Below are positions 8,156 to 14,567 of a DNA stretch of 18,295 nucleotides, piece by piece. The DNA lies in the NCBI GenBank assembly GCA_002696025.1, contig NZQU01000080.1, positions 7,169 to 25,463 of the forward strand, read 5' to 3'. Every line of letters starts with the position of its first letter. Positions within the stretch are counted from its first letter, which is position 1. The notes under the pieces are model-generated. The model was given only the letters and a program-made list of their open reading frames with translations. It made no database searches and was not told where the DNA came from. This DNA is from Crocinitomicaceae bacterium (GTDB lineage Bacteria; Bacteroidota; Bacteroidia; Flavobacteriales_D; Crocinitomicaceae). A program made the position numbers and the translations under genes.

Positions 8156-9334
8156 TTAAAATTGAGGATTTGCAAACAATTTAACCTCGTCTGCATTTAT
8201 ACTCATTCCACAGAGAATAACCAAACGCTCAACGATATTTCTTAATTCTCTGATGTTTCCTGTCCAATCTATTTTTTGCATTTGCTTCATTGCTTCAGGT
8301 GTAAATGATTTTTTAGGAATGCCTTGATCAGTACATATATTTTTAAGGAAATGCTCTACCAATAGTGGAATATCGTCTTTCCTATCATTCAATGACGGAA
8401 CATGAATTAAAATAACTGCTAAACGATGATACAAATCCTCCCTGAATCTTCCTTCATTAATTTCTTTTCTAAGATCTTTATTTGTAGCTGCCAATACTCT
8501 ACAATTCACTTTTATATCTTTTTCACTTCCTACTCTTTGAATCACATTTTCTTGAAGTGCTCTCAAAACTTTAGCTTGTGCACTTGCCGACATGTCCCCT
8601 ATTTCATCTAGAAATAAGGTGCCTCCTGAAGATATTTCAAACTTCCCTTTTTTATCTTTTATTGCGGATGTAAAAGCTCCTTTAACATGTCCAAACAATT
8701 CACTTTCAATTAATTCAGACGGTATAGCAGCACAATTAACTTCTATAAATTGATTTTTAGAACGGCTCGAATTATCATGGAGAGCTCTTGCCACCAATTC
8801 TTTCCCTGTTCCATTTCCACCAGTAATCATGACCCTAGCATCAGAAGGTGCAACTTTGGTAATTAAATCTTTTATATTTTGAATTTCTTTAGAATCACCA
8901 ATAATAGCCCCCCCCTTTAACCTTTTCACGGTAGTCTTTAATATTTTCTTCTCCTCGATCATACTTGATTTATCTTTTGCATTTCTGATGGTGACCAGAA
9001 TACGATTTAGATCAAGAGGCTTTTCGATAAAATCAAATGCTCCTTTTTTGATTGCTTCAACAGCTGTTTCAACATTTCCATGACCACTAATCATAATAAT
9101 TGGTGTATCAACACCAGCTTTTACAAGTTCATTAAGAACTTCCATTCCATCCATGATTGGCATTTTAATATCACAGAAAATCATATCAAAAGCTGTTTCG
9201 GTAGCTTTTTTAAAACCTTCTTTTCCATTTTCAGCTTCTTCAACTTGAAAATCTTCAAATTCAAGTATTTCTCTTAATGCTCTTCTAATTGCTTTTTGAT
9301 CGTCTATTATAAGGATTTTACCCATTTTGTTCAT
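8156..9334 (-). CDS. sigma-54-dependent response regulator lacking a C-terminal HTH
   Basis: A 392-residue NtrC-like regulator in two domains. The receiver (about 5-120) has acidic pair Asp11/Asp12, phospho-acceptor Asp55 (FCDIKMP), Ser83 and Lys105 (EKPLD). The AAA+ sigma-54 activator domain (about 143-375) has Walker A GGNGTGKE (172-179), Walker B TLFLDEIGD (239-247), arginine fingers near Arg296/Arg298 (GRFREDLYHR) and sensor II GNIRELRN. The sigma-54-contacting loop reads GAFTSA (219-224) where GAFTGA is canonical. The protein ends about 20 residues after the ATPase, so the usual Fis-type DNA-binding helix-turn-helix is absent, as in Helicobacter FlgR. It may activate from solution or through a partner. 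No histidine kinase is adjacent. Its coding strand carries a G8 tract at the domain linker. Translation could also start at Met4. It precedes gpsA by 11 bases. Confidence 0.93.
   Translation of the reverse strand: MNKMGKILIIDDQKAIRRALREILEFEDFQVEEAENGKEGFKKATETAFDMIFCDIKMPIMDGMEVLNELVKAGVDTPIIMISGHGNVETAVEAIKKGAFDFIEKPLDLNRILVTIRNAKDKSSMIEEKKILKTTVKRLKGGAIIGDSKEIQNIKDLITKVAPSDARVMITGGNGTGKELVARALHDNSSRSKNQFIEVNCAAIPSELIESELFGHVKGAFTSAIKDKKGKFEISSGGTLFLDEIGDMSASAQAKVLRALQENVIQRVGSEKDIKVNCRVLAATNKDLRKEINEGRFREDLYHRLAVILIHVPSLNDRKDDIPLLVEHFLKNICTDQGIPKKSFTPEAMKQMQKIDWTGNIRELRNIVERLVILCGMSINADEVKLFANPQF
8908..8915 (-). repeat. G8 homopolymer in the response-regulator linker
   Basis: Eight consecutive C on the plus strand (G on the coding strand) cover the last base of codon Lys140 and codons Gly141-Gly142 of the sigma-54 response regulator. 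A/T runs of this length are common in this AT-rich window, but this is the longest G/C run I see; the next is a G6 at 11905-11910. It lies exactly between the receiver and AAA+ domains. Losing one G gives a TAA after residue 153, and gaining one G gives a TGA after residue 146. Confidence 0.9.
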
Positions 9335-9443
9335 TTTTGATAAAGATAATGTAATGTGATTATATTAAACCATACATAAAAAATATATTATATAATTCTC
9401 ATATGTAATTATATTTCATATTTGAAGTAATTTTACAAAATTG
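9335..9443. promoter_or_regulatory. divergent intergenic region between the response regulator and the importer operon
   Basis: This 109-base, very AT-rich gap must hold the promoters of both the minus-strand response-regulator/gpsA pair and the plus-strand ABC-importer operon. On the plus strand CATATTTG (9417-9424) matches the -7 consensus TAnnTTTG at all but the first base and would place a start about 10 bases before the ATG at 9444. On the minus strand TATCTTTA, just upstream of the ATG at 9334, matches at all but the last base. No clear -33 TTG, sigma-54 -24/-12 (GG-N10-GC) site or Fur-box-like palindrome is visible. Individual sites are uncertain, but the promoter content of the region is likely. 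Confidence 0.4.
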
Positions 9444-10604
9444 ATGCCGAAAAAAAACAAAATATTATTTTTTAAAAAAATGATTGGTTCTTTTTTAAGA
9501 ATTTATTTAATCGCATTTCAACTAGTCATTTTTACATCTTGTATTCAAAGTGATTCAAATAAAAAACAATCCGATGAAAAAGAATGGAAATCAGAGACAA
9601 AGCATTCAAAATATTTAAAAATATATTGTGATCAAAAAGGAGTTAGAATACATATTTTGCATCCCGACATAAAAAATCAAAGCTATAAATATTTTATTCC
9701 AAAAAATAAGCATTCAAAGTTGCCTGATGGATATACTACTCTTTCGAATAAATCGAAATCTATGATTGTTTTATCCTCTACTCACATTGGTATGCTTCAA
9801 GAACTCAAAGAACTAGATAGAATTAAAGGTGTTGTTTCAAAAAAATATATTTATAATAAAAAGATCATCAACAAAATATCCAAAAATCAAATTAGTGAAT
9901 TTGGAAATGAAGGCAACCCATCATTTGAAAAGTTATTGAAAACCAAAGCTGATGTTTTAATTTACAGTGGATTCACAAAGGATTATCCAAAATCAAAAGA
10001 GTTAGAAAAAGCAGGTTTAATTTGCATCCCAAACTTTGATTGGAAAGAAGATGATCCTTTAGGGCGTGCAGAGTGGATTTTGTTTTTTGGATATTTAACT
10101 GGCAAGAAAAAATTAGCGAAAACATATATAAATAAATTAGAGATCGAATATAATAAGTTGTGTCTATTGGCTAAGAAAACAAAATACAATCCTACTGTTT
10201 TTTCCGGTAACATTGTAGGTGAATATTGGTATGCACCCGGTGGAAAAAGCTATATGTCGAAATTATTTAAAGATGCTAATTGTGATTATACATACAAAAA
10301 CGACAAAACTGTTGGAAGCATTCCTATTAGTTTTGAAAAAATATTTATTCAAAATAAAAACATAAAATTTTGGTTTAATCCTGGTATTAATTCAAAAAAA
10401 CAAATTTTAAAAGCGAACCCAAAAGCTGAATTTTTTAATAGCTTTCAAAACAATAACATTTATTGTTATTCAAAAAACTTAAATAAATTTTGGGAATTAG
10501 GTGCATCACACCCTGATTGGATTCTATCTGATATTATACAAATAACTCATTCCAAAGGAATTAATTCAAAGGAATGCTATTTTTATAAAAAAGTTGAAAA
10601 ATAA
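9444..10604 (+). CDS. iron-siderophore/cobalamin-type ABC transporter substrate-binding lipoprotein
   Basis: A 386-residue cluster-A-III type binding protein (BtuF/FepB/TroA fold) that would capture a metal chelate and deliver it to the permease encoded next. The signal ends in lipobox FTS-C (Cys33), giving an anchored lipoprotein. Start at Met13 (9480) would give a more usual 21-residue signal, so either start is possible; a TTG at 9441 is less likely. The first lobe contains MIVLSSTHIGMLQELKELDR (107-126) and FGNEGNPSFEKLLKTKADVL. The linker helix and second lobe contain GRAEWILFFGYLTGKKKLA and WYAPGGKSYMSKLF. The C-terminal signature ASHPDWILSDIIQITH (H-P-D-x-x-L-x-D) is characteristic of Bacteroidota iron-chelate binding proteins. 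It is lysine-rich overall. Its last 11 bases overlap the permease gene. Iron-siderophore seems slightly more likely than cobalamin, but the substrate is not proven. Confidence 0.9.
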   Translation: MPKKNKILFFKKMIGSFLRIYLIAFQLVIFTSCIQSDSNKKQSDEKEWKSETKHSKYLKIYCDQKGVRIHILHPDIKNQSYKYFIPKNKHSKLPDGYTTLSNKSKSMIVLSSTHIGMLQELKELDRIKGVVSKKYIYNKKIINKISKNQISEFGNEGNPSFEKLLKTKADVLIYSGFTKDYPKSKELEKAGLICIPNFDWKEDDPLGRAEWILFFGYLTGKKKLAKTYINKLEIEYNKLCLLAKKTKYNPTVFSGNIVGEYWYAPGGKSYMSKLFKDANCDYTYKNDKTVGSIPISFEKIFIQNKNIKFWFNPGINSKKQILKANPKAEFFNSFQNNNIYCYSKNLNKFWELGASHPDWILSDIIQITHSKGINSKECYFYKKVEK

Positions 10605-11592
10605 TTCATTAAATAGAATTTGGATTGGGACTTTGTGCTTAATCATTCCTTTATTAGGAATTCTTCATTTATTTATTGGAGAGATCCATATTTCTTTTCC
10701 TGAATTTTTGGATTCTATTTTTAACTACTCGCAACATGAAACTTCACATATTTTAATTTGGGAGTTTCGGATTCCTAGACTTATTATCGCTTTAATTGCT
10801 GGTGCTTCATTAGCTGTTTCTGGCTTAATTATGCAAACACTCTTTAACAACCCCCTTGCAGGACCATCTATTCTCGGGATAAACTCCGGAGCTTCTTTTT
10901 TTATTGGATTGTTAATACTAAGTGGTATTTATTTTTTTAATACAGATATTGGAATAACAATCAGTGCATTAATGGGCTCATTTTTATTTGGAATGCTTAT
11001 GCTTGCTTGTTCATTATTTGTAAGATCAAACATATCTTTATTACTTATTGGTATTATGATATCAAGTTTTATTGGTGCATTAATAAATTTAATGCAAAGC
11101 TATGCAGAGGCAGAAAAATTAAAAACCTTTTTTATATGGTCTATGGGCTCATTACAACAAGTTCAATTAGATCAACTAGGATGGATTATAGGTGTAACTC
11201 TAATTGGTTTACTAAGTTCCTTTTTATTAGTAAAGCCATTAAATGCACTCGTTCTAGGTGAAAAAAATGCATCTTTATTGGGCATTAATATTCAATCATT
11301 TCGGGTTCAATGCATTGCAATAACTGCAATTCTATGCGGAACTGTTACTGCTTTTTGTGGACCTATTGCTTTTGTTGGGCTTGCCATACCAAATTTGTCA
11401 AAAATTATTTTTAAAACGCAAAATCATAAATATCTAATATTGACAAACATTCTTTTGGGCTCTACTTTTATACTAATTTGCGACATTATTATTCGATTAT
11501 TAGAATCATCTATACTCATTCCTATAAATGTTTTAACCTCAATTATTGGTGCACCTTTTGTCATATACTTAGTAGTTAAAAAACGATCATGA
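10594..11592 (+). CDS. FecCD/BtuC-family ABC transporter permease
   Basis: A 332-residue inner-membrane permease of the FecCD/BtuC family, with about ten predicted hydrophobic helices; it would dimerise to form the import channel. Family motifs include IALIAGASLAVSGLIMQTLF (65-84), then NNPLAGPSILGINSGASF, and the C-terminal INVLTSIIGAPFVIYLV. The cytoplasmic coupling region is unusual: the common G-x-V-G-L-x-x-P-H-x-x-R reads VGLAIPNLSK (261-270), replacing both His and Arg. No in-frame ATG precedes the first transmembrane helices, so the TTG at 10594, which overlaps the upstream gene by 11 bases, is the best start. Translational coupling to the binding protein is implied, and it overlaps the ATPase gene by 4 bases. 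Confidence 0.93.
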   Translation: MKNNSLNRIWIGTLCLIIPLLGILHLFIGEIHISFPEFLDSIFNYSQHETSHILIWEFRIPRLIIALIAGASLAVSGLIMQTLFNNPLAGPSILGINSGASFFIGLLILSGIYFFNTDIGITISALMGSFLFGMLMLACSLFVRSNISLLLIGIMISSFIGALINLMQSYAEAEKLKTFFIWSMGSLQQVQLDQLGWIIGVTLIGLLSSFLLVKPLNALVLGEKNASLLGINIQSFRVQCIAITAILCGTVTAFCGPIAFVGLAIPNLSKIIFKTQNHKYLILTNILLGSTFILICDIIIRLLESSILIPINVLTSIIGAPFVIYLVVKKRS

Positions 11593-12296
11593 TTTCATTT
11601 AATAACATATCTATAGGCTATAAAAAAACTCTATTTAATATAGACAATCTTATTCTTGATAAAGGAAATATGTATGTGCTTGCAGGTAAAAATGGAGTTG
11701 GGAAATCAACTTTATTAAAAAGCATTTGTGGACTTACTAAGCCTATTACTGGTGAATTACTAATTGATAATAAACCCATTCATAAATACTCAAATAAAGA
11801 GCTATCACATTATTGTTCTTTTGTCGAAACAGGATTTAAAGGAGTTCCTTATTTAACTGCTTTTGATTATGTTTCACTTGGAAGGACTCCCTACTTAAAT
11901 AGATGGGGGGAAATTCAACAAAATGAACTTGATATTATTAACAAAAGTCTAGACACAATTGGATTAAAAAAGTTTTCAAAAATACATACGAACAAATTAA
12001 GTGATGGTGAAAGACAATTACTTTCAATTGCCAGAGCTCTTTGTCAAGACACCCCTATCATTCTACTTGACGAACCAACAGCTTTTTTAGACTACTTCAA
12101 TAAGAAAAAAATACTCCAACTTCTTAAAAAAATAACTTTTGAATCTCAAAAAGTCATCATTCTATCCTCTCATGATCTTGATATATGTATTGAGGAAAAA
12201 ATCCCTTTTTTAATTATTTCTGAAAAAGACAAAAAATTATCGCTGCAATCGGAGTATGATAAATCTAAATTAATCTCTATTGGTTTTGGCAATTGA
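11589..12296 (+). CDS. FecE/BtuD-family ABC transporter ATP-binding protein
   Basis: A 235-residue cytoplasmic ATPase that would power the adjacent permease. Walker A is GKNGVGKST (33-41), the signature motif is LSDGERQ (137-143; LSDGE for LSGGQ is usual in this family), Walker B is IILLDEP (157-163), the D-loop is AFLD, and the switch histidine is His195 (SSHDLD). The Q-loop position reads CSFVETGF, with Glu80/Thr81 where most ABC ATPases have Gln. The ATGA overlap with the permease stop, and the order binding protein, permease, ATPase, define one importer operon. The C-terminal tail after the H-loop is short. Substrate follows from the operon: an iron chelate or corrinoid. Confidence 0.93.
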   Translation: MISFNNISIGYKKTLFNIDNLILDKGNMYVLAGKNGVGKSTLLKSICGLTKPITGELLIDNKPIHKYSNKELSHYCSFVETGFKGVPYLTAFDYVSLGRTPYLNRWGEIQQNELDIINKSLDTIGLKKFSKIHTNKLSDGERQLLSIARALCQDTPIILLDEPTAFLDYFNKKKILQLLKKITFESQKVIILSSHDLDICIEEKIPFLIISEKDKKLSLQSEYDKSKLISIGFGN

Positions 12297-12377
12297 TTTA
12301 ATACAATCAAAATATAAATTAACAACTGCCGGCTGATAACTATAAGCCAAAAAATAAAAACCAAGTCATTTCAAATG

Positions 12378-12385
12378 TATTTTTG
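12378..12385 (+). promoter_or_regulatory. Bacteroidota-type -7 element candidate before the LpxD-like gene
   Basis: TATTTTTG matches TAnnTTTG exactly and lies 21 bases before the ATG at 12407, which would give a leader of about 15 bases. The only alternative start upstream, a TTG at 12383, lies inside this element, which favours the ATG. No TTG -33 box is visible; the sequence upstream is A-rich. The 110-base gap after the importer operon suits an independent promoter. Confidence 0.4.
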
Positions 12386-12406
12386 ATTAATGAATTAGAT
12401 ACATTA

Positions 12407-13342
12407 ATGAAACTACAAAAGCCACATACAATAACTGAAATTTCAAAAATTATAAACTGTGATTTTATTGGAAAACCAAATCATGAAATAACGGGAATTA
12501 ATGAAATTCATTCAGTAGAAAAAGGGGATTTGATTTTTGTTGACCATCCTAAATATTATGAAAAGGCAATACAATCTAAAGCGAATACAATACTAATAAA
12601 TAAAGAAATTGATTTCCCAGAAGATAAAGCAATTATTATTTCTGAGAACCCTTTTGAAGATTACAACAAACTAACCCATCACTTTAAACCATATATACCC
12701 CACCTAAAATCAATAGGTAAAGACTGTATAATAGATGCTTCTGCTCACTTCTATCCAAATGTATTCATAGGGAATAGAGTGAAAATAGGCAAAAATGTAA
12801 TTATTCATGCAGGTGTTTGTATTTATGATGATTGTGAAATAGGAGACAATGTTACAATCGGACCTAATTCTATTATAGGCCATTATGCATTTTACTACAA
12901 TAAAAAAGACAACAAATACAATAGGATGCTTTCATGTGGTTCGGTTAGAATTGATCAAAATGTAGAAATTGGAGCTTTATCAACTATTGACGCAGGTGTA
13001 TCAGCTACAACTATCATAGGAGAGGGAACAAAAATTGACAATCAAGTTCATATTGGACATGATACAATTGTTGGAAAAAACTGCTTAATGGCTGCAAATG
13101 TCGGAATAGCGGGATGTGTTGTGATTAAAGACAATGTTACATTATGGGGACAAGTTGGATGTGCCAGTAATGTTACCATTGGGAAAAATGTAATTGTAGG
13201 AGCACAATCAGGAATATCTAAAAGCCTAGAGGAAGGAAAAACATATTTTGGCAGTCCTTGTGAAGATGTAAGAAAGAAATTTAAAGAAATTGCTGCCATT
13301 AAAAAATTACCAGAATTAATTGATCGTTTAAAAAATGGTTAA
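12407..13342 (+). CDS. LpxD-like UDP-3-O-acylglucosamine N-acyltransferase paralogue
   Basis: A 311-residue cytosolic acyltransferase with an N-terminal LpxD-type uridine-binding domain (about 1-95) and a left-handed beta-helix of hexapeptide repeats (about 100-275), typically I/V-G-x-x-x-x. It would transfer a 3-hydroxyacyl chain from acyl-ACP onto a UDP-sugar in lipid A synthesis. The segment KIDNQVHIGHDTIVGKN carries His218, which aligns with the catalytic His239 of E. coli LpxD; the second E. coli active-site histidine (His276) seems to be replaced in the ASNVTIG region. The C-terminal SISKSLEEGKTYFGSPCED-like block (here ISKSLEEGKTYFGSP) is the hallmark of the shorter LpxD paralogue found in Bacteroidota besides true LpxD. 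The exact acceptor is therefore uncertain. The ATG at 12407 is preferred over a TTG at 12383. It overlaps the phosphatase gene by 8 bases. Confidence 0.85.
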   Translation: MKLQKPHTITEISKIINCDFIGKPNHEITGINEIHSVEKGDLIFVDHPKYYEKAIQSKANTILINKEIDFPEDKAIIISENPFEDYNKLTHHFKPYIPHLKSIGKDCIIDASAHFYPNVFIGNRVKIGKNVIIHAGVCIYDDCEIGDNVTIGPNSIIGHYAFYYNKKDNKYNRMLSCGSVRIDQNVEIGALSTIDAGVSATTIIGEGTKIDNQVHIGHDTIVGKNCLMAANVGIAGCVVIKDNVTLWGQVGCASNVTIGKNVIVGAQSGISKSLEEGKTYFGSPCEDVRKKFKEIAAIKKLPELIDRLKNG

Positions 13343-14567
13343 GAAGCAAAATGATAGTCTAAAACAGAAAATAGAACTAAAGGATATTAAATTAAATTCT
13401 TTGTTAGAAATATCGAATGCGATTAATGAAAACCTACCCGTCGAAAATCTACTTGAAATTTATTCATTTGTTTTAAAAGAACAGCTGGGGTTTAATAAAT
13501 TCATCATATTACATAGGGAAAGTAACAAATGGTCTTGCATTTTGAAAAAAGGGCACAAAGGAAAAATAGACATAGATGGCCTAATTGATGAGTTTAAGAG
13601 GTTTAATGACATTACTATTGTAGATTCTTCAAATAACAACCTATTAAATGATTTCGACGCTGTTATACCCGTAATACATCATGAGAATGCACTTGCATAT
13701 GTTCTTATATCAAGATTTAATGTCAACAAAAATATTATTGACGACACATTATACTTAAACTTTGTTCAAACTTTAAGTAATATAATTTCTGTTGCCATTG
13801 AAAATAAGTTTATTCTTAAAAAAAGCCTTGCTCAAGAAGCTATAAATAAGGAGCTAGAAGTTGCGAGTGAAATGCAAAAATTTCTTTTTCCAAGCTCCTT
13901 ACCATCTAATAGAAAAATGGATGTTTCTGCCAAATATATTCCAAGACATGCTGTTGGTGGTGATTACTATGATTTTATTCCTCTTGGTGATGATGAGTAT
14001 ATTTTATGTATTGCCGATGTTTCTGGAAAAGGTATTACTGCTGCATTATTAATGGCAAATTTTCAAGCAACCATTCGAACACTATTTAAGTATCAAAGAT
14101 TTGAAATGGCATTTTTAGTTGAGGAATTGAATAAAAAAGTAATGAAAAGTGCAAAAGGAGAAAAATTTATCACCTTCTTTTTAGCTCACTACAATGCTTT
14201 TACAAGAGATTTAAAATACATCAATGCTGGACATAATCAGCCATTTATACTTCATAATAATAAAACAAAACTTTTAGACATTGGCTGTATTGGACTTGGG
14301 ATGCTTGATGAAATACCTAATATTGAAGTTGGAAAAATAAAAGTATCACCAGGGTCAACGATTGTTATGTATACAGATGGAGTTGTTGAACAAGAAAATC
14401 TTAAGCAAAAACAATTTGGAATTGAGCAACTTATTAAGGTTGTAAAATCATATTCATCTCTTAGCATGGAAGACATGAACAACATTATTTTTTCAAAACT
14501 AGATGACTGGAGAGAAGAGTCTAAATATTCAGATGACACGGCTATTCTAAGTTGTAAGATTTATTGA
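13335..14567 (+). CDS. GAF-domain SpoIIE/RsbU-type PP2C protein phosphatase
   Basis: A 410-residue soluble signalling phosphatase. Residues about 15-160 form a GAF-like sensory domain (SLLEISNAINENLPVENLL at the start). A helical linker (about 160-190) leads into the SpoIIE-type PP2C domain with the family lead-in LEVASEMQKFLFPSSLP. Metal-binding acids are Asp210 in VGGDYYDF, Asp228 in IADVSGKG, Asp348 in YTDGVVEQ and Asp400/Asp401 in SDDTA; INAGHNQP (296-303) is the other conserved core motif. Relatives dephosphorylate STAS-domain anti-anti-sigma factors, switching on alternative sigma factors or controlling other partners. No anti-sigma kinase or STAS gene is in the window, so the target is unknown. 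It overlaps the LpxD-like gene by 8 bases, implying translational coupling. Its TGA directly abuts the stop of the convergent C25 gene. No membrane segment is seen. Confidence 0.92.
   Translation: MVKKQNDSLKQKIELKDIKLNSLLEISNAINENLPVENLLEIYSFVLKEQLGFNKFIILHRESNKWSCILKKGHKGKIDIDGLIDEFKRFNDITIVDSSNNNLLNDFDAVIPVIHHENALAYVLISRFNVNKNIIDDTLYLNFVQTLSNIISVAIENKFILKKSLAQEAINKELEVASEMQKFLFPSSLPSNRKMDVSAKYIPRHAVGGDYYDFIPLGDDEYILCIADVSGKGITAALLMANFQATIRTLFKYQRFEMAFLVEELNKKVMKSAKGEKFITFFLAHYNAFTRDLKYINAGHNQPFILHNNKTKLLDIGCIGLGMLDEIPNIEVGKIKVSPGSTIVMYTDGVVEQENLKQKQFGIEQLIKVVKSYSSLSMEDMNNIIFSKLDDWREESKYSDDTAILSCKIY

Noticed and set aside
9080..9277. Plus-strand open frame opposite the sigma-54 regulator gene
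   Set aside because: It is antisense to the receiver-domain coding region, has low-complexity Phe/Asn/Ile-rich composition and no recognisable motif. The same applies to the other short open frames lying inside larger genes.
9335..9443. Riboswitch (for example cobalamin type) in front of the importer operon
   Set aside because: The gap is 109 bases, almost pure A/T, and lacks conserved B12-box-like G/C blocks; it is too short for a cobalamin riboswitch plus promoter.
12331..12348. GGCT...AGCC inverted repeat after the ABC ATPase gene as a terminator
   Set aside because: The stem is only 4 bp with a 10-base loop and is followed on the plus strand by A-rich, not T-rich, sequence.
12383..12406. 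TTG at 12383 as the start of the LpxD-like gene
   Set aside because: It lies inside an exact TAnnTTTG element, and the extra eight residues resemble nothing in LpxD proteins; the ATG at 12407 gives the usual N-terminus.
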